Positions 13,405 through 20,911 of a stretch of DNA of 23,920 nt are shown one piece after another. Source of the DNA: Flexistipes sp041694215 (GTDB taxonomy: Bacteria > Chrysiogenota > Deferribacteres > Deferribacterales > Flexistipitaceae); the NCBI GenBank assembly GCA_041694215.1, contig JASMTO010000153.1, positions 1-23,920 on the forward strand, in the 5' to 3' direction. The notes under the pieces were generated by a model. It was given only the letters and a program-made list of their open reading frames with translations. It ran no database searches and was not told the origin of the DNA. How positions within the stretch are numbered: position 1 is the first letter of the stretch; each line of letters begins with the position of its first letter. A program made the position numbers and the translations under genes.

Positions 13405-16332
13405 TTAACCTTTTCTTATATTCACTCTGGTATCTGCACCGAGAGTCATCCCTTGACATATCCGCGCAGGATAAAGTTTGGTCAGGACATTTATAGCTCC
13501 ACCAACATCATGCTTGCCATCTTTGTTATCACCATTTGCCCAGCCTCCTTGACCAATGGCAAGCATCCCGGGTCTTACGCGGTTTGTGACCACAGCAGTG
13601 GCATAAATGCTGCCTCGTGGACTTTCCACTATTACGCGGTCACCATTACTTATCCCTTTTGACCGCGCATCAACGGTATTAATCCAGATGGGCTCATATA
13701 CACTATCATCCCATGGACCTTCTTTATAGGTGCGATTACTATAATCTAAGAATGCCTCTTGCCCTTTTGCGTTTTTCTTGTACACCTCATTCATGTAGGC
13801 ATTATTATTATGTGTAGAGTGAGAGCGGTACATAATATGCCACCCATTTAGTACAAATGGAAAATCACTGCCCAGACCTTCCGGATCAATTATTTCCCCT
13901 GTCTCAGCATGCCTGTGGGCACCCTCCATCATAGGGATATACATCGGTATAGGATAAACATATCTTGCTTTACTTGTATCTTCAGTACCAGCAGAAGATG
14001 CAGTAATAATTTCCCCATTATTTACAAGAGCAGTATTGTCTCTATCAATATTGTCATAAAACCTGGCTTCATAGTCTTCCACCATCGCCTGACTATATAT
14101 CTCAAATTTACCAGTAGGTGTGAGCAGTGGATTAGAAGCAGGATTTGTTCTAAATCCGGCCAGAGGATCTGTTATGCCATACGATTCATCAAAGCTGAAA
14201 ATTCCTTGCTCTTTCCACTCTTCATACGTCATATTTGCGCCGTAAGCATCTAAGAGTGGCTCCACGCTTTCTCTTCTCCAATCATCAACTGTTTTACCTT
14301 CAGTAAACTGACTTTTTAGCCCCATTTTATCAGCTATATCACTGCATATATCATATTCAGCTTTCGCTTCCCCCTGAGGCTCCACACCTTTATTCATACA
14401 AATGAGCGCATCACCAGCCAGCCAGCCGGTGCAGGCACCTTCTTTCTCAAAAGCTGTTGCCGCAGGCAGTATATAGTCAGAAAATTTTGCAGAAGGTGTC
14501 ATGAATTGTTCAGCATTAACAATAAGTTCAATATTGTTTTTGTCCTTAATTATTTCAGAAATTGTATTGTAGTCACCGCACTGATTCACAAGGCAGTTGC
14601 CACCAAAATTCATTAGTGCTTTCATTTTAGTGGGCATATTTTTCACCTGCCCGTCATTGAACATCGACTCCCCTGTGCCACCGTTCTTGGCCACATCAGG
14701 CCACATGAAAACAGGAAAAGTATTCCTTGTGATAACAGGTGTATAGTTAGGGGCGGTGAGTTTTGTAGTATCATAAATCCCATCAAGAACAACAGAGTTA
14801 TCTCCACCGGGCATAGCCAGTCCGAAAGATATTGGCTGCCTATCCGTATATACACCAACATGTCTGCCTGGCTGCCCGAAGTTCTTAGTGATTACCCCTA
14901 AAGCATAACAGTTTAATGGTCCCTGTTCACCTTCAGACTGTCTCTGGAATCCACCGCCGAGCCACGTTGTAACCTTTTTCGTAGCGAATATCTCAGCTAA
15001 TTCTCTGATAGTAGCAGCAGGCAAACCGGATACCTTTTCAGCCCACTCAGGTGTCTTTGGTGATTGACCATATATTGGTACACGTGCGGTAAACAGAGGG
15101 TCACTTTCATCTTTGTAGTTATTGTATCCTATGTCATCAGGATATATCGATGTTGCCCCATTTAACCCTGCTTTTACCAATCGATCATCATCTCCCATTA
15201 TATAAGCACTCATTGAAGCGCCATTCGGAACTACATAACCTGTATCTCTGTCTATTTCACTATGATATGTTTTAGCGATTGAAGAATATTTATCATATGC
15301 CACATCGTCAAAAAAGCCATGTGTATATTTCAGGATAAACTCTTCGTCGAGCAAGTTGTTACCTGTTGGAGTACCATCAGGATTCCATGTTTCCGTAATC
15401 AGATGATACATCATCCCTGCTATGACAGCAGCATCACTGCCAGGATGTACCGGTATATAACGTGAAGCTTGAGTAGAAGCTGATTTAGAATACCTGCTGT
15501 CTACTACTATAACGTCTTTACCCATCTCCTTTAACTGCTGCAAATACCATGCAGAATTTGTCCCCCAGATACTTTCAGCGAAATTACCACTCCACACAAC
15601 GACAGTATCGGCATTAAAGGCATCCTGCCTTGACTTCCCCGGAGGAAAGAAAAAATTCTGACCGAAAAAGAACCAGCTTGTATGCTCTAATGAAGGCCAG
15701 CTGTAGTCATTTCTATAAGTCATATAACCGCCTAAACAGGTATTTAGAAGCCGCCCAGAACAAGAAGCAGCACCTGCCATCTCATTGCCATCCCCGGAAG
15801 CATAGTGGTTATACAACGCTTCTGCCCCATATTCGTTCTTTATCCGCTGAAGCTTATCTGCTATTTCCCGGGTTGCCTCATCCCAGCTTATTCTTACAAA
15901 TCCATTAACATCCCCTCTCTCTCCAGTTTGTTTAAGAGGCCATAATATTCTGTCACTCCTGTAAAACCTCTGCTTGTTAGATCTGCAACGTACACAGGCT
16001 CTCATCTGAGGTCTATCCTGTCCATTTCCATCAATCAAGTTTTCATCAGGCCTTTCATCTGTTACAAACCGTTTAATAACTCCATTTTCAACATAGGCCT
16101 TTGTTACACATCTACCACCACAGTTGTGTGGTGCTGCACCGGGTACTACTGTACCGCTTATCTCAGGTGCAGTGGGTCTTGATTCTTCTGCTTCCTCCAG
16201 ATATGTCTGCCCGCCGCTTCCGTCACCACCGCATCCGTAAATTGCTGCGGTAGCTCCTATCGCAGTCATCCCTTTAAGAAAACCACGGCGGCTTACATTA
16301 CTTTTGTCAAGTAGCTTATTATCTGAGCTCAT
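13405..16332 (-). CDS. DmsA-like molybdopterin oxidoreductase, Tat-exported
   Basis: Catalytic subunit of 975 residues, somewhat longer than E. coli DmsA (about 800). A Tat motif SRRGFLK is at 14-20, followed by a hydrophobic stretch and IYGCGG, a possible lipobox with Cys34. The FS0 region reads APHNCGGRC with C71, C75 and C113; the position of the first cysteine is Ala67. The active-site region YRNDYSWPS aligns with DmsA GDYSS, making Ser211 the molybdenum ligand, unlike the Asp of NarG/SerA enzymes. Strong matches to DmsA continue: SAKFSDYILPA, LTPTGKFEIYSQA, HSTHNNN, and GGAINVLT at the end. It follows the cytochrome gene by 26 bases and has AGGAGG. A DMSO-, N-oxide-, selenate- or similar reductase is expected; the exact substrate cannot be read. 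Confidence 0.9.
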   Translation of the reverse strand: MSSDNKLLDKSNVSRRGFLKGMTAIGATAAIYGCGGDGSGGQTYLEEAEESRPTAPEISGTVVPGAAPHNCGGRCVTKAYVENGVIKRFVTDERPDENLIDGNGQDRPQMRACVRCRSNKQRFYRSDRILWPLKQTGERGDVNGFVRISWDEATREIADKLQRIKNEYGAEALYNHYASGDGNEMAGAASCSGRLLNTCLGGYMTYRNDYSWPSLEHTSWFFFGQNFFFPPGKSRQDAFNADTVVVWSGNFAESIWGTNSAWYLQQLKEMGKDVIVVDSRYSKSASTQASRYIPVHPGSDAAVIAGMMYHLITETWNPDGTPTGNNLLDEEFILKYTHGFFDDVAYDKYSSIAKTYHSEIDRDTGYVVPNGASMSAYIMGDDDRLVKAGLNGATSIYPDDIGYNNYKDESDPLFTARVPIYGQSPKTPEWAEKVSGLPAATIRELAEIFATKKVTTWLGGGFQRQSEGEQGPLNCYALGVITKNFGQPGRHVGVYTDRQPISFGLAMPGGDNSVVLDGIYDTTKLTAPNYTPVITRNTFPVFMWPDVAKNGGTGESMFNDGQVKNMPTKMKALMNFGGNCLVNQCGDYNTISEIIKDKNNIELIVNAEQFMTPSAKFSDYILPAATAFEKEGACTGWLAGDALICMNKGVEPQGEAKAEYDICSDIADKMGLKSQFTEGKTVDDWRRESVEPLLDAYGANMTYEEWKEQGIFSFDESYGITDPLAGFRTNPASNPLLTPTGKFEIYSQAMVEDYEARFYDNIDRDNTALVNNGEIITASSAGTEDTSKARYVYPIPMYIPMMEGAHRHAETGEIIDPEGLGSDFPFVLNGWHIMYRSHSTHNNNAYMNEVYKKNAKGQEAFLDYSNRTYKEGPWDDSVYEPIWINTVDARSKGISNGDRVIVESPRGSIYATAVVTNRVRPGMLAIGQGGWANGDNKDGKHDVGGAINVLTKLYPARICQGMTLGADTRVNIRKG

Positions 16333-16358
16333 ATTATCCTCCTTTAAATTTCAATTAA

Positions 16359-16811
16359 TTATTCATATGTTCCGGGTGCATGTGCCGCTTTATGGCATGT
16401 AAAACATGAAGTATCCTGCACCGGATAGTGGCAACTATTACAATGTCTGTTCAAAGGTTCTCTCCAACCAGGTCTGTGACTGGAAGGCTGTGTAGTTTGA
16501 TGACATTCAATACAGGAATCCTCTTTGTGACATGTAGTGCAGGAATCTCTGTCCCATCTTGCTTCCAATCCGTGTCCACGTTTTATCCAGGATGGTGTAT
16601 GGTTCCTCGGCATTACTTCCTCATGGCACCTGATACAATCTGTCTTATTCGTGTGGCATGCATAACATTCATCCGGATTCGTTTTACTTGCCTGCCCATG
16701 CCTTTTCATCCACGATGTGTCGTGATTGGATGGCTTTGTGGAATCAACAGCAAAGCTGACGCACGCAAGAAGCATTAGCATCCCTATAATCAATGTTACC
16801 TTTAATCTCAT
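16359..16811 (-). CDS. Hexahaem c-type cytochrome
   Basis: Small exported cytochrome of 150 residues with six CxxCH sites: 49-53, 59-63, 91-95, 100-104, 124-128 and 136-140. These form three units of two haems, each preceded by a related segment (NHDTSWMKRHG at 29, NHTPSWIKRGHG at 70, SHRPGWREPLNRH at 111), so it arose by internal triplication. Seven other histidines (30, 38, 71, 80, 112, 123, 144) can give six bis-His haems. The N-terminal signal (1-21) fits cleavage after SFA; a weak LLAC at 14-17 leaves a lipoprotein possible. It sits between the porin and the catalytic subunit, with AGGAGG before the start and 12 bases from the porin stop. It probably passes electrons to the DmsA/B-like pair, perhaps within the barrel. 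Confidence 0.9.
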   Translation of the reverse strand: MRLKVTLIIGMLMLLACVSFAVDSTKPSNHDTSWMKRHGQASKTNPDECYACHTNKTDCIRCHEEVMPRNHTPSWIKRGHGLEARWDRDSCTTCHKEDSCIECHQTTQPSSHRPGWREPLNRHCNSCHYPVQDTSCFTCHKAAHAPGTYE

Positions 16812-16823
16812 ATATCCTCCTTT

Positions 16824-18269
16824 TTAAAAAACAAAATTTACCCAGGCTTCAACAGTGTAGATATCTTCCAGATCATCAGAACTATAATCGTCATCATACA
16901 TTTCACTGTTCTCATAGCTAAAATCTACCAGAAAACTAATCATATCATTAGGCTCCCATTGGCCGCCAGCGTAATACATCCTCACTGAATCTTCGCGTCT
17001 ATCATTTATGTAATCATATTCATATTTATTAAAATCGGTACCAAGCCAGACATCTATTGCATCATTGATTTTCTGGCTTATTTCTATTCCGTACTGAAGC
17101 TTTTCACTATCGTCAGAATCCTGATTTTCATCTACATCCCAGTAGTCAGCTTTCAGGGAAATATATGTATTGTAATGAGGGATACCTATAATATCAAAAT
17201 TCCCATAATACCTATCATAGTCATAGTTTCCAAAATTTTCCTCATCACTATCTTTTACTCGCTTTAATTCATAGCCAGCTCCGATTACAAAATGGCCTCC
17301 CAGCCCCTGATAAACAGAAAAATCAGCGCGGTCATATTCATTTTCAGGTAAAAGTGTATATGTCAATGGATTTACCACATATGAATTATCAGTATCCACA
17401 CTATCAACCAGTGTCTCATACTCGATACCCAGCATAGTGCTTGTTTGTGGTATCTCAAAATTACCTACAGCAAAATACTCTGATGTTGAGTTCAGATTGG
17501 TATATTCCAATGCTACATTCCCAAACGGGACGCTTTGATCTATCCTTGCCTTAGTATAGTCATCATCAAGATCCTCAACATCAAGATATATATACTCCCC
17601 TGTTATCTTTGTTGTGGCAGTTGCCTGAATCTTTACTCCGCCACCGTAAAAAGCATCATCATCGGTGTCAATATAATAGCTTACAGGCATCCCGCCAAAA
17701 CCATATACCTCTACTTTATCCCCGATGTTAACAGTAAAATCCCCGCCATCCATCTGAAACGTATTCAAATGATTAAGATAAAAGCGGCCACCTGTTACTT
17801 TCGTGTTAGGGATAACATTGTCCATCTCAAACTTTGCCTGGTACACTCGGGGTGCCCAATCGTTATCATCAAGCTCTCTGTCTAAAGAATCCTCGTAATA
17901 GTAGTAATAGCTATCACCCCAGTCACGCTCTGAATCACCATCAATATCATCGGCAAAACGTGTAAACAGAGTTGCACTTACCGTCCCCTGCCCAAGTTCC
18001 ATTGGGGTAGTATTCACTCTTAAGTACTGATAAAAATCCTGATCACTAGCATAATCATTCGTCCTCAATCTGTAACGAGATGTCAGACCAATATTCAGCT
18101 GTGCATCCCCAATAGGAACTCCGCGATACATCTCCTTAAATTTACCGGGAGATGCATGCATAGACCATGTGTCTGGTGTTACATACCTGTAATCTTCAAA
18201 AGCCATTACAGGAATTGCCGCAAACACCGTTAGAAGCGACACAAAAAAAATCCGCAACAAATTAGCCAT
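16824..18269 (-). CDS. Outer-membrane beta-barrel porin of the respiratory operon
   Basis: First gene of the operon, 481 residues. A Sec signal peptide ends near VMA-FED (residue 23). The rest alternates short amphipathic strands with acidic, Asp/Tyr-rich loops, including a YYYYY run at 121-125. The chain ends in VNFVF, a C-terminal aromatic of the sort recognised by the BAM machinery. There are no cysteines, so the CxxC seen in MtrB is absent. I do not recognise a named family. Length is in the range of Geobacter porin-cytochrome porins and below that of MtrB/DmsF (about 650-700), so the barrel would have about 20-24 strands. It has an AGGAGG four bases before the ATG. Its position beside a multihaem cytochrome suggests either an electron conduit or a pore for the substrate. 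Confidence 0.8.
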   Translation of the reverse strand: MANLLRIFFVSLLTVFAAIPVMAFEDYRYVTPDTWSMHASPGKFKEMYRGVPIGDAQLNIGLTSRYRLRTNDYASDQDFYQYLRVNTTPMELGQGTVSATLFTRFADDIDGDSERDWGDSYYYYYEDSLDRELDDNDWAPRVYQAKFEMDNVIPNTKVTGGRFYLNHLNTFQMDGGDFTVNIGDKVEVYGFGGMPVSYYIDTDDDAFYGGGVKIQATATTKITGEYIYLDVEDLDDDYTKARIDQSVPFGNVALEYTNLNSTSEYFAVGNFEIPQTSTMLGIEYETLVDSVDTDNSYVVNPLTYTLLPENEYDRADFSVYQGLGGHFVIGAGYELKRVKDSDEENFGNYDYDRYYGNFDIIGIPHYNTYISLKADYWDVDENQDSDDSEKLQYGIEISQKINDAIDVWLGTDFNKYEYDYINDRREDSVRMYYAGGQWEPNDMISFLVDFSYENSEMYDDDYSSDDLEDIYTVEAWVNFVF

Positions 18270-18305
18270 AAAACCTCCTTTTCAGATTTAATAAAAAAAC
18301 TTCCA

Positions 18306-18325
18306 TTTGATAAAACTATAACAAA
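18306..18325. promoter_or_regulatory. Possible operator/promoter dyad before the porin gene
   Basis: On the minus strand TTTGTTA-N6-TATCAAA forms an imperfect dyad about 37 bases before the porin ATG, and a -10-like TATAGT lies inside it. The half-sites recall the CRP/FNR family, but the N6 spacing is not that of FNR (TTGAT-N4-ATCAA). The match is weak. Confidence 0.25.
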
Positions 18326-18387
18326 TTATTTACAAATGTAATCAGTGAAACTTTGGGGATTTAATGGTGAAGAAGTGGGTATGTTAT

Positions 18388-18415
18388 ATAAGTGCTAAGT
18401 GTTAAGCACTAAGTG
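18388..18415. repeat. Heptanucleotide array, four units
   Basis: Units ATAAGTG, CTAAGTG, TTAAGCA, CTAAGTG. The next bases (CTTAG) make a small palindrome with the last unit. Confidence 0.7.
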
Positions 18416-18441
18416 CTTAGAGGAAGAGTGGAGGAGTTAGC

Positions 18442-18469
18442 GTTGAACGTTGAACATTGAACCTTGAAC
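18442..18469. repeat. Heptanucleotide array of a second family, four units
   Basis: Units GTTGAAC, GTTGAAC, ATTGAAC, CTTGAAC: only the first base varies. The motif differs from the YTAAGTG arrays on both sides of it, but period and unit number are the same. Confidence 0.75.
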
Positions 18470-18536
18470 GTTTCTATCTGCGAAGCAGCCCGGCCAAAGG
18501 ACGAATTTAATTAATGGGTTTTAGGTGATTGATAAA

Positions 18537-18564
18537 ATTAGTGTTAAGTGTTAAGTGCTAAGTT
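18537..18564. repeat. Heptanucleotide array, four units
   Basis: Units ATTAGTG, TTAAGTG, TTAAGTG, CTAAGTT, the same family as 18388-18415 and, reverse-complemented, 7771-7798. Confidence 0.7.
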
Positions 18565-18619
18565 TACCCTGTTAAATGCTACCGAAGGCAGTCCGTCTGC
18601 AAGAGGGTTTAGCGGGGTA

Positions 18620-18647
18620 AACCTCAACAACCTTAACAACCTCCAAC
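18620..18647. repeat. Nine-base array, three units
   Basis: Units AACCTCAAC, AACCTTAAC and AACCTCCAAC, followed by CTTTAT/CTCTAC hexamers up to about 18665, next to the end of the regulator gene. Confidence 0.55.
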
Positions 18648-18683
18648 TACCTTTATCTCTACCTTTTATCGCTTCATTTCTCA

Positions 18684-20357
18684 TTAGTAATTAGATTTTA
18701 TATAAGAATATAGATTTATGCATTTATCCGTAATTCCGAATTTTTTGCGAATGTTTTTTCTATGTGTATGTATTGTATCTATGGATAGATTGAGCTTTTC
18801 AGCAATTTCTTTTGTGGAATATCCTGCTTTTATATAATTACATACAATACTTTCTGAGTGAGTAAGGCTCACAAATTCCTCGCTCTGCTCATTACCACGA
18901 AATTCATCTTTAAAAGATTTAATATTTAGCAAAATATCAGCTTTAATCTCTTTTCGGGCTTCAGACCTACTTTCTTTCACAATTTCGTTAAGCATTGGTT
19001 CGATGCGGGATTCAGCGTATTCACACAATTTTTTAATATTCTCATCGTTCTCTTCCACCATTGATTGAATGACATTCCTCAGTGTGATATTCTTTTCTTC
19101 AACCATTCTTTTTTCATTAATAAGTTGGCGTTCGAGATCTTTTATCTTTGAAATATCAATAAATATGAGAGAATAAAATTTTTCCTCATCAATATTCATA
19201 GCATTAATGGTTGCTAAAATATCTATAATATTATCGGAAGTGTTTAATTTTAGCTCTCCCGACCATGTACTACTTGATTCAAGACTTCTCATTATTTCTG
19301 TAATACCCGAATCATCATTGGCAATCAGATAGTTATCAACGCCCTCATTATTCAAATGCTGAGCATCCACACCAATCATACTCTCAGCCAAACTATTTTG
19401 AGTATAAATCTTAAAATTAGAATCAAAAATAAAAATACCAGCATTAGCTGATGAGAAAATTGACTGAAAAAACGTTTTAGATTTCCTGAGCTCAGACGTT
19501 TTTTTACTTACTTCACTTTTTAACATCTGATTTCTGATTACAACGCCTGTTACATCATTGAGCATTACTATGTAGCCACTATAATTGTATGTGACCTTAT
19601 CTAAAGAACGTACTTTCATCAGGAAATGATCATTGCCATTTAGAGTGATATATTTTTCGTCATTATCCGACAAATCCCCAAACACAGCAAAAAGTGAACC
19701 ACAATCGGTGCCAAATAAATCACAAACGCACAGATTCCCCTGCTTCAAATATTTTTCGAAATAATTTTTGGCGGCTGGATTAAGCTCAATGATATCACCA
19801 TTTTTATCTGTAATAATGATTAGATCGCTTGCACCATCAAAAACATTTTGGTATTTATTTTTTGCAAGAGTTATTTCGCGATTTGTTTTCATAAGCTCAT
19901 ACTGCAAATCGTCAACCTTTGTATTCATCCATTCTTTTAAAAATAACGTCTCGCAGGCATCATATGTTTTTCTGATTACTGAATGTAAGTCTCGGACAGC
20001 TTCCTCTGTATACCCTTCTAAACTATAAACCTCTTCTTCTATAGCATGAACAATCACCTTCCAGCATTCCATGAAAAAATCCAGAGTAACTCCCCTGTAG
20101 TGGTGTCTTTTGGCAATATTAACAATCGGGGATAGCAGTTCCGGCTTAGTCTGCACAATCTCAATATAACTAAGGTCATCACCTTCCAATAAACAGTTTT
20201 CCACTACAGAGTACATAGCATCAAAAGTCTTACAGGCATCTTCCACTCTCGCAGTAGTAAACTGAATAAAATCGGCACCCGTTGAAAGCTCCATTGCCCT
20301 TAAACTCAGTGAATCATAATCACTGAAGACTTCACTTAACATTTTTTTTAACATCAC
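18684..20357 (-). CDS. PAS-PAS-LuxR-type transcriptional regulator
   Basis: A regulator of 557 residues. The first 150 residues are helical and unrecognised. A PAS domain follows at about 166-275 (NVFDGASDLIIITDKNGDIIELN), a second at about 293-408 (FSSANAGIFIFDSNFKIY), then a long coiled coil (405-485) and a LuxR/GerE helix-turn-helix at 496-557 (LTHSESIVCNYIKAGYSTKEIAEKLN). No kinase or receiver domain is present, so it should sense a signal directly and bind DNA. The first PAS holds Cys210, Cys212 and Cys219, which might bind a metal or respond to redox state. There is no membrane helix, so it is cytoplasmic. The predicted start is GTG at 20357 with ATG directly after; the ribosome binding site is poor. 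It lies upstream of the porin-cytochrome-DmsAB operon in the same direction and is its likely regulator. Confidence 0.85.
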   Translation of the reverse strand: MMLKKMLSEVFSDYDSLSLRAMELSTGADFIQFTTARVEDACKTFDAMYSVVENCLLEGDDLSYIEIVQTKPELLSPIVNIAKRHHYRGVTLDFFMECWKVIVHAIEEEVYSLEGYTEEAVRDLHSVIRKTYDACETLFLKEWMNTKVDDLQYELMKTNREITLAKNKYQNVFDGASDLIIITDKNGDIIELNPAAKNYFEKYLKQGNLCVCDLFGTDCGSLFAVFGDLSDNDEKYITLNGNDHFLMKVRSLDKVTYNYSGYIVMLNDVTGVVIRNQMLKSEVSKKTSELRKSKTFFQSIFSSANAGIFIFDSNFKIYTQNSLAESMIGVDAQHLNNEGVDNYLIANDDSGITEIMRSLESSSTWSGELKLNTSDNIIDILATINAMNIDEEKFYSLIFIDISKIKDLERQLINEKRMVEEKNITLRNVIQSMVEENDENIKKLCEYAESRIEPMLNEIVKESRSEARKEIKADILLNIKSFKDEFRGNEQSEEFVSLTHSESIVCNYIKAGYSTKEIAEKLNLSIDTIHTHRKNIRKKFGITDKCINLYSYIKSNY

Positions 20358-20443
20358 TCAATCCCGGCAAATCAATGTTTTATAACTAAATATAGCAAAA
20401 AATCGTTTTCTAATCAACAATTAATTTTTATACCCTCTTCCGA

Positions 20444-20456
20444 CACTTGCGAAGTG
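20444..20456. repeat. Palindromic repeat copy 3 (short, diverged)
   Basis: CACTT-GCG-AAGTG with diverged outer arms. It shares the core CACTTrCGAAGTG with the copies at 478 and 9223. Confidence 0.45.
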
Positions 20457-20581
20457 CAGGACTTACAAGACGCCAATCAACAAATTCCTGGCCATTTTAC
20501 TAAATTTCCCTTGTTCGAATGCATATAAAGATTTACATTACGTATAGTTGTTTTAATATATAAAAAACTTTGAATAAGTAT

Positions 20582-20645
20582 CCCCTAACCTCCCGTCATT
20601 TAAGGGAGGAATTTAGCACACTTTTACCAAAGAGTTAGGAGAGGC
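20582..20645 (+). repeat. Dispersed repeat, left copy
   Basis: It begins CCCCTAACCTCCC, has a CCTCCC/GGGAGG hairpin, then AATTTAGC, an ACCAAAG segment and a G-rich end. The reverse complement of 22523-22590 aligns over its whole length with small gaps and about two-thirds identity by eye, including CTCCC, GGGAGGAA and CAAAG. Confidence 0.6.
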
Positions 20646-20698
20646 AGGCCTGCCTTGTTAAATATAGTAAAATTCACACAGGGTTGAACGCTATAAAC

Positions 20699-20715
20699 AA
20701 ATGGCTTAGCCATTT
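20699..20715. repeat. Perfect hairpin AAATGGC-TTA-GCCATTT
   Basis: Seven-base arms with a three-base loop in the gap between divergent genes. No gene ends here, so a terminator role is unlikely; it may belong to the dispersed repeat next to it. Confidence 0.5.
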
Positions 20716-20846
20716 ATTCAAAGGGGGGTGGCAAAATTTATAATAGTTCAATTATTCAAGGCTTTTAAATTGTGAATATAGAAATGTGATAAGTGTGAAA
20801 ATATTATGAATCCAGAATTAATAGTAAAATTAGCAATTTTTTTCAC

Positions 20847-20876
20847 TTGTCAAAACAAATATAGCGGTTTTATCAT
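20847..20876 (+). promoter_or_regulatory. Likely sigma-70 promoter of the B12-radical SAM gene
   Basis: TTGTCA (20847-20852) and TATCAT (20871-20876) are separated by 18 bases, 35 bases before the ATG. Both hexamers are close to consensus. Confidence 0.5.
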
Positions 20877-20911
20877 ATGGAACGATATAGAAATTTCTTA
20901 GGAGGTATTTT

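Larger units (their letters stand above)
18270..18683. other. Regulatory and repeat-rich gap upstream of the porin operon
   Basis: A 414-base gap between the regulator gene and the porin gene, both on the minus strand. It holds three 28-base heptamer arrays (18388, 18442, 18537), a nine-base array (18620-18647), a small CTGC-GAA-GCAG hairpin at 18478-18488, and a stem GGTTTA/TAAACC at 18606-18623. The 90 bases next to the porin gene are AT-rich and must contain its promoter. No gene is supported here. Confidence 0.6.
20358..20911. other. Divergent gap with promoter and dispersed repeats
   Basis: This 554-base gap separates the divergent regulator and B12-radical SAM genes. It holds a palindrome copy (20444), a dispersed repeat (20582-20645), GGCAGGCCTGCC at 20643-20654, the stem AAATGGC-TTA-GCCATTT at 20699-20715, and a promoter for the plus-strand gene. 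I see no open frame worth calling. Confidence 0.6.

Noticed and set aside
13405..16332. Calling the molybdoenzyme a nitrate or SerA-type selenate reductase
   Set aside because: Those have Asp as molybdenum ligand and a His in the FS0 motif; this protein has Ser211 and follows DmsA throughout.
18388..18647. CRISPR-like array
   Set aside because: Units are 6-9 bases and contiguous, with no spacers and no cas genes in the window.
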